Source of the DNA: Acholeplasmataceae bacterium
GTDB lineage: Bacteria > Bacillota_I > Bacilli_A > Acholeplasmatales > UBA5453
DNA: 36,674 nucleotides
Assembly (NCBI GenBank): GCA_012800005.1
Contig: JAAZKC010000124.1
Span: 1 to 36,674, forward strand
Reading direction: 5' to 3'
The notes beneath the pieces were generated by a model that was not told where the DNA came from, searched no databases, and saw nothing but the letters and a program-made list of their open reading frames with translations. A program made the position numbers and the translations under genes. The stretch's first letter is position 1. The number at the start of each line of letters is the position of its first letter. Of the stretch, positions 26,939-34,567 are shown in pieces.

Positions 26939-28174
26939 TTATACAGTTAATTCAATACCTTGGCTAATTTCATGGTTTTCAAATAATGAATCCATTGCCT
27001 TAGCTTTTGTATTATCAGCATCATTACATGAAACTGCCGTTAAGACATTATTATATCTAATCATAAATTCCATCGATAAATTTGTTGGTTTTTGAACATA
27101 GTATAAACGATACCCCTGTTTTACTAATAAATCGGCAACTGCACTTTCTAAAACAGCACTATTAAAGACATTTAAATTACCATCAATTATTTCTTGTTGA
27201 GCAACATAACCTAATTGACCTGTAAGTAAGCCAACATCTTTATAATAAACTTTAAAAATATCATATCTTGCGTGATTTGCAAGAGGTAACTTGTAATCTT
27301 CAAGTTGGAAAGAAATATGAATCATATCAGCATCATGAAGCCATAAAATTGATGATTCAAATTTTCTTGCGTTACCTTTATCTTCAACAACTCCATATTG
27401 AAATTTTTTATATTCTTTTACAAGTTGAGCTGGAAGTGAATTTAAGCACTGTTTAACTTTTCTTCTATCTGTTTTCTTTAAGTATTTATCGATATCTTTT
27501 TCATATTGTCGTAAAATAGCTTTTTGAAGTCTAATTACTGTTTTAAAGTTATGTTTATGAATAAAACTATAAACAACTTCAGGAAGACCACCAATAACCA
27601 TATACTCTTTAAACAAACTTATAAACTCTTCATGGAGCGCAATCGGAATAGGTGTTTTCGCATTAAAGTGTGACTCAACTTCGCTAATTGTTTTATCACT
27701 AACACCATTTGCCCATAAAAACTCTTCAAAGTCTAGGGAATGCATAGTTACTAAATATTCATTTTCTCTAATATCAGTATCAAATTTATTTTGATTACCA
27801 CCATAAACAGAACTCGCCATAATAACATCAAATCTACCATCTTCCATAAAAACTGGTGCCGCATCTCTTGCACGTTCACATAGATGAACTTCATCTAAGA
27901 AAATTAGTGTCTTTCTAGGAACTAACTTACTAGTTTGTAGTTTAAGCGTTATTTGTTTTGTCAAATTTCCCATATCTAATGAGCCAGCAAAAATTGATTT
28001 ATAAAGAGGATTAGTTTCAAAATTTATCGTAATCAAATTATCATAGTGTTCTTTTGCGAATTGTTCTACTAAAAAACTCTTTCCAACACCTCTCGGGCCT
28101 TTAATAAATAATGCCTTTTTATCTTCTATTGAAAACCATTCTTCTAATACATCTGTCATTTTTCTTCTTAACAT
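26939..28174 (-). CDS. AAA-type ATPase with DUF4143 domain (paralogue 1)
   Basis: 411 aa. The N-terminal AAA module has Walker A GPRGVGKS (residues 26-33) and Walker B TLIFLDEVH (Asp94, Glu95). The C-terminal half resembles the DUF4143/nuclease-like domain of this family (DVGLLTGQLGY, LESAVADLLVKQGYRLYYVQK). Such proteins are common in accessory regions and their role is not established. The ATG at 28174 (MLRRKMTDV) has AGGTGA 5 bases upstream; the open frame starts 3 codons earlier. It has its own promoter. A relative lies at 29363-30709. Confidence 0.85.
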   Translation of the reverse strand: MLRRKMTDVLEEWFSIEDKKALFIKGPRGVGKSFLVEQFAKEHYDNLITINFETNPLYKSIFAGSLDMGNLTKQITLKLQTSKLVPRKTLIFLDEVHLCERARDAAPVFMEDGRFDVIMASSVYGGNQNKFDTDIRENEYLVTMHSLDFEEFLWANGVSDKTISEVESHFNAKTPIPIALHEEFISLFKEYMVIGGLPEVVYSFIHKHNFKTVIRLQKAILRQYEKDIDKYLKKTDRRKVKQCLNSLPAQLVKEYKKFQYGVVEDKGNARKFESSILWLHDADMIHISFQLEDYKLPLANHARYDIFKVYYKDVGLLTGQLGYVAQQEIIDGNLNVFNSAVLESAVADLLVKQGYRLYYVQKPTNLSMEFMIRYNNVLTAVSCNDADNTKAKAMDSLFENHEISQGIELTV

Positions 28175-28191
28175 TTTCATCACCTATCTTT

Positions 28192-28219
28192 ATTATATCA
28201 TAATAAACTACTTTGTAAA
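28192..28219 (-). promoter_or_regulatory. Promoter of DUF4143 ATPase 1
   Basis: Minus strand: TTTACA (28214-28219), 16-base spacer, TATAAT (28192-28197), 17 bases before the ATG. Confidence 0.7.
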
Positions 28220-28296
28220 TGATAAAATACATATTTTTATAACTAATAATTTTTAATCTCACATTTATTAGTTTAGAATAAAATATTTTTTTGCAT

Positions 28297-28320
28297 TAAA
28301 AAAGATTGCCAAAGCAATCT
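28297..28320 (-). terminator. Terminator of the Mrp-like gene
   Basis: Minus strand: AGATTGC and GCAATCT (28314-28320 with 28303-28309), 4-base loop, then a T-tract. The first two bases of the TAG stop are inside the stem. Confidence 0.85.
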
Positions 28321-29311
28321 AAATTAAATGAATTATCATCTCTGCGATTTCATCATAAATCTTACCAACTTCTTCATCTGCTTCATATATAAAACCTTCA
28401 TCTGGTTGGTTAATAGGTATTTGACCTAGTAGTGGAACACTTAGTCTATGAGAAACTAATTCTCCCCCACCTTCACCAAAGATAAACTCTTTTTTATTAT
28501 TACATGTATTATGATAATAACTCATGTTTTCAACTACACCAATAAGTTCATGACCTATCTGAACCGCACCAAGTCCCGCCTTTAAAGCAACATTTGATGC
28601 GTTAATATGCGGAGTTGTAATAATAATCATTTTTGCATCTGGAGCAAATCTATTAATATCTAGTGCAGCATCACCTGTTCCTGGTGGTAAGTCAATTAAG
28701 ACATAATCAGTATTATCTGCCCATTTAACACCGTTAAAATAATGTTCAAGCAATTTTCCAATCATAGGGCCACGCCACATTACTGGTTTATTATCTTCAA
28801 CAAAAAACGCTGTTGAAATAATCTCTATACCACTAGCTGATGGTGGAATCATTAACTCATTAGCTGTAGCGGTTGGTTTTTCAAAGGGAATTCCATAAAT
28901 ATCCGCGATAGTTGCGCCGTAAACATCCGCATCAATAATTCCTACCTTTTTACCTAAACGGGTCAAAGAATACGCTAAATTAGCTGTAAAAGTTGATTTT
29001 CCAACTCCACCTTTACCACTAGCAATTCCAATATAAGTTATTTTCTTTTCATCTTTTTCTAAAAATTCATTTTTCTCAAAAGTAATTTTTATTCCTGGAA
29101 ACCCTAATTCTAATTTTACTAATTTTGTTAATTCAATTTTAAAATCTATTTCATCTTTTGAATTAGGATATTTAAGCGCAATAACAACATCAACTATTCC
29201 AGTAGGGCCAACAGTTAACTTTTTAAGTCCATCTACCTTACCAATTTGTTTTTTATATCCAGGATCAACTAATGATTCAATTTTTGCTCTTAATTCTTGA
29301 TAATCTACCAT
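28319..29311 (-). CDS. mrp: Mrp/NBP35-family P-loop ATPase, lacking the CxxC motif
   Basis: 330 aa. Residues 1-80 match the DUF59/MIP18 domain. The Mrp P-loop GKGGVGKST (99-107) with deviant Walker A lysines is followed by DADVYG, MWRGPM and LIDLPPGTGD. Mrp/ApbC proteins carry Fe-S clusters on a CxxC pair after GVVENMSY. Here that segment reads SYYHNTCNNKKE with one cysteine (Cys270), the only Cys in the protein, so cluster transfer in the usual way is doubtful. GAGGTG lies 5-6 bases before the ATG, and the gene has its own promoter. It lies between two DUF4143 ATPase genes. Confidence 0.88.
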   Translation of the reverse strand: MVDYQELRAKIESLVDPGYKKQIGKVDGLKKLTVGPTGIVDVVIALKYPNSKDEIDFKIELTKLVKLELGFPGIKITFEKNEFLEKDEKKITYIGIASGKGGVGKSTFTANLAYSLTRLGKKVGIIDADVYGATIADIYGIPFEKPTATANELMIPPSASGIEIISTAFFVEDNKPVMWRGPMIGKLLEHYFNGVKWADNTDYVLIDLPPGTGDAALDINRFAPDAKMIIITTPHINASNVALKAGLGAVQIGHELIGVVENMSYYHNTCNNKKEFIFGEGGGELVSHRLSVPLLGQIPINQPDEGFIYEADEEVGKIYDEIAEMIIHLI

Positions 29312-29329
29312 TTTTACACCTCGAAAATT

Positions 29330-29359
29330 ATTATATCATGGATATCTTTTAATTTACAA
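29330..29359 (-). promoter_or_regulatory. Promoter of the Mrp-like gene
   Basis: Minus strand: TTGTAA (29354-29359), 18-base spacer, TATAAT (29330-29335), 18 bases before the ATG. Confidence 0.6.
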
Positions 29360-29362
29360 AAT

Positions 29363-30709
29363 TTACAAAAAAATTGTCATATAAACAGGTAAATAAATAA
29401 TATCATCTTTAACAACTAAATCTTTTGTATGAAGCAAATATTTTCTTCCTAATTTATTTTTAAATTTAGTTTTAAATTTATTCATTGATGAAACAGTATA
29501 GTTTTTACCAGATTTAACTTCAATGGGTGAGATTTTAGTAGGTTTTTGTAAGTCTTTAATTAAAAAATCAATTTCCATAGTATTTTTACTATTAAGATTA
29601 TCATATCTAGAATAAAAATAAAGATTTTTCCCATTGGCACTTAGCATTTGTGCAACAACGTTTTCAAATATCATCCCATTATTAACTTCTAATTTATCCG
29701 CTATAATTTTTTTAGCTATTTCAGCTTGCATTTTACTATCTTCATCAAAAGCATGACTTAATAGTAACCCAGTATCTGCCATATACATTTTTAAAGTTAA
29801 TCTATCTTTATAAAGTGATAATCCCACAGTAGGATCATTCGCGTTATAACAAGGATTTGTTATCATAGCCTCATTAAGCCACATAAAAGCCTCTTCATAA
29901 TCTCTAAAACGAGCCTCCTTTTCAATTGCACTTAAACTAAACTTTTTCTCGTGTTTAGAAAGTTGGCTTGGGATTTCATCAAAAATACTCAAAACTTTAT
30001 ATTCATAACCTTTTGCATATTTTGAAATATCATTACGATAAAGTGTTAAAATGTCTCTTTTAACTCTATCTACTTTATTATAATCATTAGTATTAAGATA
30101 TTCTAAAACTGCTTGTGGCATTCCGCCCACTAATATATACGTTCTAAAAAGTTTCATTATTGACGAATGAAGAACTCTTAATGGATTTAATTCTTCAAAA
30201 TGATTTTTAATAACATTAAATAAATCTTCCTTCCCTAATGCTATACAAAACTCTTCAAAATTTAACGGATACATCTTTAGAATTCGCTCTTCAGAGGGAA
30301 TTAAAATATTTTCAACATTCCTTTTTAAACCCAAAAGTGAACCTATTTCAATATAATCATATCGATTATCAAAAACCAAATGTTTAATAAGTTGTCTTGC
30401 TTTAGGAAATAACTGGATTTCATCAAAAATAATTAGTGACTCCCTTTCGTATAAAGTTGTCCCAGTAATTGTTGATAATAAAAAGAAAAACTCATCTAAA
30501 TTAGATGCATATTTAGTAAATAACGATTTAACCTCATCGCTTGCGATGCTGAAATCAATAAAGATAAATGATTTGTATTCATTTTTCGCAAACTCCTTAA
30601 CTATGGTTGTTTTACCAACACGTCTAGCACCTTCAATAACTAACGCAGTCTTGCCTTGCTCTTTTTTCCAGTTAAGTAAATCATCATATATTTTTCTTTT
30701 AATGAACAT
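29363..30709 (-). CDS. AAA-type ATPase with DUF4143 domain (paralogue 2)
   Basis: 448 aa, related in layout to the ATPase at 26939-28174. Walker A is EGARRVGKT (26-34) and Walker B SLIIFDEIQ (91-99). The C-terminal half has MADTGLL, EN(V)VAQMLSANGKNLYFYSR and EIDFLIKD...PIEVKSGKN, the latter a restriction-nuclease-like E-x-K segment that paralogue 1 lacks in this clear form. I take the ATG at 30709 (MFIKRKIYDD) because AAAGGAGG lies 8 bases upstream; the open frame begins 8 codons earlier. Upstream are three direct repeats that reach into the -10 box. Biological role unknown. Confidence 0.87.
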   Translation of the reverse strand: MFIKRKIYDDLLNWKKEQGKTALVIEGARRVGKTTIVKEFAKNEYKSFIFIDFSIASDEVKSLFTKYASNLDEFFFLLSTITGTTLYERESLIIFDEIQLFPKARQLIKHLVFDNRYDYIEIGSLLGLKRNVENILIPSEERILKMYPLNFEEFCIALGKEDLFNVIKNHFEELNPLRVLHSSIMKLFRTYILVGGMPQAVLEYLNTNDYNKVDRVKRDILTLYRNDISKYAKGYEYKVLSIFDEIPSQLSKHEKKFSLSAIEKEARFRDYEEAFMWLNEAMITNPCYNANDPTVGLSLYKDRLTLKMYMADTGLLLSHAFDEDSKMQAEIAKKIIADKLEVNNGMIFENVVAQMLSANGKNLYFYSRYDNLNSKNTMEIDFLIKDLQKPTKISPIEVKSGKNYTVSSMNKFKTKFKNKLGRKYLLHTKDLVVKDDIIYLPVYMTIFL

Positions 30710-30735
30710 ATTAATAACCTCCTTTATCATCATTA

Positions 30736-30824
30736 TACACGTTTTTGAACTTTTTTAAAAGCCTTTTTTACACGTTTTTGAACTTTTTTAAAAGCTTTTT
30801 TACACGTTTTTGAACTTTTTAAAG
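30736..30824. repeat. Three direct repeats of 32-33 bp upstream of DUF4143 ATPase 2
   Basis: Units start at 30736, 30769 and 30801 (spacing 33 and 32), each beginning TACACGTTTTTGAAC and continuing with a T-run and AAAAGC; the third is cut at about 24 bases. On the minus strand the copy nearest the gene merges into the -10 box TATAAT (30732-30737). The two other copies read TGTAAAAAAG at that point, so only one makes a promoter. They look like operator or iteron-type binding sites. Confidence 0.8.
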
Positions 30825-30836
30825 AAATAAACCGAA

Positions 30837-30869
30837 GAAAAAGCCTTAATAATTAACTTATTTAAGGCC
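30837..30869 (-). terminator. Terminator of the serpin gene
   Basis: Minus strand: GCCTTAAATAA pairs with TTATTAAGGC with a one-base bulge, followed by five T residues (complement of 30838-30842), about 22 bases past the stop. Similar in sequence to the terminator at 32315-32351. Confidence 0.75.
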
Positions 30870-30890
30870 TAAATGTTATTTGTTATTTAT

Positions 30891-32210
30891 TTAAATGTTT
30901 GTTAATACTCCTATAAAGATAGGTAGGTTAGTTTGATTATCAATAATCATATAGACAAATGGTCTATCTAATTTTATATAATAATTATAAGAAAAGCTAC
31001 ATTCAATACCCATCTCCACAACAGTTACTGCCGCTGCCTTAGTTCCTAATTCATCAACTGAAATAAACGTTTTATGTAAAACACTACCAATATATGCATT
31101 TCCTCTAACAGAATTAACCATCTTAGTAAACTCAGCCATTTTAGAGTCAAAAGCTCTTTTCATTCCTAAATTTTTTAAAATATTATTCATAGTTATTTCA
31201 TATCCACAACTAAATTTAGGGATACTCGCAGTTATGCTTGCGTACATAGAATTATTTAACGTATTAGTTAAAGATTCTTTTGTTAATGAGTTAATATAAT
31301 CATAAATATCAACGCCTTCATTAGGCAACAATGCTGCGAAACTATATTTATTATCTTTATATGGTTTTATAAAACCTTGAGCATTACTATCAAAGATATA
31401 TCTTTGTTCTACTGAACTCATCATCGTAACTATTTGTTTTTCATTTAAAATATTAGTAAACTGTTTATTTTCAAAAATAGCTTCCTCTGCATACGCTACA
31501 TCCCACTTTGCATCAAATACTATTGCGTTTATTAAATACATTATGGCTTCAGCTGGGATTTCATTTAATATCTTTTTAATCATTCCATCTGTATTTTTAC
31601 TAACCCAATTATTAATATCCGTTAAAGTAGTTTCATTAAATGGTGCTTTATATAGTTCTGCATCATAATAATTCGTAACTGCTTGTAAAAAGTCTTCATC
31701 AAGAGTAAGATCTTCTTCATCGCGATACCAAATAGAGTTGGCTATTTTTAATTTGTTTTGTTCGTCTGAAGGTAAAGAATTAACATAGGTATATAAATAT
31801 TCATTTAAATCTTCAATTGTTATTCCACCACCTAATAAAGCTTCCATCTCACTTTTAGTCATTCCCTCTGCACCATTAGCGGTCATTGATAAGGCAAGTA
31901 AAACTGATAGTGGTGAAATTAACACATTTTTATTTTTACTCGCACTGACACTTTCTTTAAATAATTTCACTGCTAAATCAAACTGAGATTCAAGAAAAAC
32001 ATCACTAATAACTTTTCCTTCTACTTGTTCTATTTTTATTTCTTTTAATAAATTATCAGCCTCTTTTTTCTTTTCTTCTTGATTATTTGTTTCTATTTTT
32101 TCATCTATTTTGTTATTTATAACTTTATTATCTTTTTCACATCCCGCTAAAACAAAAACTGCCCCAAACATTAATAAAAATGTCATAATTACTTGAAAAC
32201 ACTTTTTCAC
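30891..32210 (-). CDS. Serpin-family lipoprotein (protease inhibitor)
   Basis: 439 aa. A lipoprotein signal peptide with lipobox LAGC (Cys24) is followed by a Lys/Glu/Asn-rich linker (25-65) and a full-length serpin fold. Family segments are ISPLSVLLALSMTANGAEGMT, KIANSIWYR, FDAKWDVAY and the hinge ELGTKAAAVTV (387-397, with Lys391 at P13 where Glu is usual). DRPFVYMI and PIFIGVL follow. Counting 17 residues from Glu387 puts the cleaved bond near Glu403-Cys404; this is uncertain because the loop is about 3 residues longer than in antitrypsin. The start codon is GTG, with GGGAGG 7-8 bases upstream. A -10 box TATAAT is at 32249-32254. It would inhibit proteases outside the cell. Confidence 0.92.
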   Translation of the reverse strand: MKKCFQVIMTFLLMFGAVFVLAGCEKDNKVINNKIDEKIETNNQEEKKKEADNLLKEIKIEQVEGKVISDVFLESQFDLAVKLFKESVSASKNKNVLISPLSVLLALSMTANGAEGMTKSEMEALLGGGITIEDLNEYLYTYVNSLPSDEQNKLKIANSIWYRDEEDLTLDEDFLQAVTNYYDAELYKAPFNETTLTDINNWVSKNTDGMIKKILNEIPAEAIMYLINAIVFDAKWDVAYAEEAIFENKQFTNILNEKQIVTMMSSVEQRYIFDSNAQGFIKPYKDNKYSFAALLPNEGVDIYDYINSLTKESLTNTLNNSMYASITASIPKFSCGYEITMNNILKNLGMKRAFDSKMAEFTKMVNSVRGNAYIGSVLHKTFISVDELGTKAAAVTVVEMGIECSFSYNYYIKLDRPFVYMIIDNQTNLPIFIGVLTNI

Positions 32211-32314
32211 ACTAATTCCTCCCTTATAAGTTTTATGTCTATATTTTCATTATATCTATATAAAATTAAAAGACACGTACTTTTAGGTATGTTGCATAAT
32301 TTTAAGGATATGTT

Positions 32315-32351
32315 ACAAAAAAGGCCTTAATAAATAAATTATTAAAGCCTT
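32315..32351 (-). terminator. Terminator of the second ABC-2 exporter operon
   Basis: Minus strand: AAGGCTTTAATAA and TTATTAAGGCCTT (32339-32351 with 32321-32333; 13 bp with one G-U) followed by T residues, just past the permease stop. Confidence 0.8.
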
Positions 32352-32355
32352 ATTG

Positions 32356-33666
32356 TTATGAGTCCTTTGCCTTAAATGCTTTTTTAATTCTTTTACTCAT
32401 TTTTTCTCCAGTATCATATGATAAAATGGCTTGTTTATACATTGGCATAACTAATCTATATACGATTATTGTAGTAATGAGTAATAGTGCTAAACTAATT
32501 AATCCGTCCCACCAAGTAATACTTCCTGATAAATAAAGACTAGGAACCATCATTGGTGAGAAAAATGGAATATATGACATTATTCTTACAAATAAATTAC
32601 CATGGCCAAACATTGGGCCAAACATTGCTCCATAGAAACCGATTAACATTACAATCATCATTGGTGATTGGAATTGTTGGTATTCTTCGTTTGTAGTAGA
32701 TATCGCAGCGACAAAGGCCATTAAAACCATCATCATTAAGCCACCTACACCACTAAATAAAATTAAATAAAGAATTGTAAGTGGTAAATATTTAAGTAGT
32801 GAATCAACAATCTCTTTATCAATTCCTAGTGAGCCTGTTAACATTTCAGAAGCACCACCCATTCCACTAAAGCCTTGATTAAAGATTAATACCGATACTA
32901 GTGAAGCAATTAATCCATAAATTACTATTAGTAATGTTTGAACAACTAAGGCAATTAAACTTGTAAATATTTTTGCGAAAAAGTGTTGTTGTGGGCTAAC
33001 GTTTGCGATAATGTATTCAATTGCTTTTGATGATTTTTCCTCAACAATTGAACCTCCCACAAACTGAACAGCCATCATTAATAAAATATAAATTGGAATC
33101 GAAAGAAACATCGCAAGAGTCCCCATTGCCTCTCTTACTGCTGAGTCATCTTCAAGTCTATTTATAATTAACACATCTCTACCCACAGAACCATAATCAG
33201 TAATTAATGCTTTTTCTTCTTCGGTTTTACTTTCTAAGAAATATTTAGATGCCAAACCACCTACTGTCATAGCTAATACTTGTGTATTTGTTTCTGTTAG
33301 TTTAAATTGATGAAGCGTTCCTTTTAAATTACCAGCTTCATCAGTTTTTAAAATTAAAGTTGGTAACTTATCTTCTTCATTAAATAAATCAACACCTTCA
33401 AAATAAAGTCCACCATGCATCACTGCGCCATTTTTGTAAGTTTTTAGATAAAGTTCTTCTAAATCAGTAACTAAATTTATGCTAGTTGTTTCGTTAACTA
33501 CTAAAACCTTTTGACCTTTTTGATCTGGTTCAAATAATCTAATAATATTACTAATATTCGCAATCAATATTAAGGCTACTAAAGTAATAATGTTAGAAAT
33601 TAAAAATGATTTAGAGAAAATACGTTTTTTAAGTTGATACTTTAATAAATACTTAAACTTGCTCAT
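32356..33666 (-). CDS. ABC-2 type transporter permease (NatB-like), second system
   Basis: 436-aa membrane subunit. One N-terminal helix (about residues 20-40) is followed by an extracytoplasmic domain of about 130 residues and six helices from about 175. The family segment GGSIVEEKSSKAIEYIIANVSP precedes the core helices. The ATG at 33666 (MSKFKYLL) has AGGTGAT 4-5 bases upstream; the open frame begins 3 codons earlier. The start overlaps the ATPase gene by 14 bases. It has the same architecture as the permease at 729-1907 but is clearly a different sequence. Substrate unknown. Confidence 0.9.
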   Translation of the reverse strand: MSKFKYLLKYQLKKRIFSKSFLISNIITLVALILIANISNIIRLFEPDQKGQKVLVVNETTSINLVTDLEELYLKTYKNGAVMHGGLYFEGVDLFNEEDKLPTLILKTDEAGNLKGTLHQFKLTETNTQVLAMTVGGLASKYFLESKTEEEKALITDYGSVGRDVLIINRLEDDSAVREAMGTLAMFLSIPIYILLMMAVQFVGGSIVEEKSSKAIEYIIANVSPQQHFFAKIFTSLIALVVQTLLIVIYGLIASLVSVLIFNQGFSGMGGASEMLTGSLGIDKEIVDSLLKYLPLTILYLILFSGVGGLMMMVLMAFVAAISTTNEEYQQFQSPMMIVMLIGFYGAMFGPMFGHGNLFVRIMSYIPFFSPMMVPSLYLSGSITWWDGLISLALLLITTIIVYRLVMPMYKQAILSYDTGEKMSKRIKKAFKAKDS

Positions 33667-34558
33667 ACGCATCACCTACTTTATCAATAAATATTTCTGA
33701 AAGTTTGGCTTGTTCAACATCAAACTTCATAATATTTTTTAATGTTTTCACATATTTAAAAACTTCATTCGCGTATGATTCATCTTCAATTTTCACAATC
33801 CATTGATTTGCATCAATTAAAACATCATAAACGCCTTCAATTGCTCTTAATTTTTCTTCTTTTAAGCCATCAGCGACAATTAAAATAGAATGTTTTTTGT
33901 AGTCTTTTTTAATTTCACTAATCTGTCCTTCTAAAACAACTTCACCTTTTTCTAAAACAATTAAGTTTTCACAAAACGATTCTACATGGTCAATTTGGTG
34001 AGTTGAAAAAATAATCATTGAACCTTTCTTTTGAAAATCTCTAATAACTTCAACAAATTTAAGTGTATTAAGTGGATCTAATCCTGAAAAAGGTTCATCT
34101 AAAATTAAAAGTTGAGGATTATTAATTATCGAAGTAATAAACTGTATTTTTTGTTGATTACCTTTTGATAAAGTATTAATCTTCTTTTCTTCATAATCAG
34201 GAATATTAAACCTTTCTAACCAGTATTTCATTCTTTCAATTATTATATCTTCTGGAATACTTTTTAAACTGGCATAATGAATAATTAATTCTTTTACTGT
34301 TAATCTTGGAAGTAAAGAACGCTCTTCAATCATATAACCAATCTTATCAACATCATCATAGGTTATTTCTTTTCCATCAAGAGTAATAGATCCTTCAGTT
34401 GGTTCTAAAAGTCCCATAATCATTTTAAAAGTTGTCGTTTTACCGGCACCATTAGTTCCAAGTAAACCAAATACCTCACCAGGTTTAATCGTAAAAGATA
34501 AATTATTGACTGCGGTAAAATCACCATAGTTCTTTTTTACATTGGAAACAATTAACAT
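33653..34558 (-). CDS. ABC transporter ATP-binding protein (NatA-like), second system
   Basis: 301-aa nucleotide-binding subunit. Walker A GTNGAGKTT (residues 34-42), signature LSKGNQQK, Walker B LLILDEPFSGLDP and H-loop STHQ are intact. A C-terminal extension of about 85 residues after residue 215 is typical of DUF4162-type exporters. AGAGGTGAG lies just before the ATG. It follows thrS by 9 bases on the same strand, so transcription from the thrS promoter may continue through both exporter genes. Confidence 0.93.
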   Translation of the reverse strand: MLIVSNVKKNYGDFTAVNNLSFTIKPGEVFGLLGTNGAGKTTTFKMIMGLLEPTEGSITLDGKEITYDDVDKIGYMIEERSLLPRLTVKELIIHYASLKSIPEDIIIERMKYWLERFNIPDYEEKKINTLSKGNQQKIQFITSIINNPQLLILDEPFSGLDPLNTLKFVEVIRDFQKKGSMIIFSTHQIDHVESFCENLIVLEKGEVVLEGQISEIKKDYKKHSILIVADGLKEEKLRAIEGVYDVLIDANQWIVKIEDESYANEVFKYVKTLKNIMKFDVEQAKLSEIFIDKVGDAYEQV

Positions 34559-34567
34559 ATCTCACCT

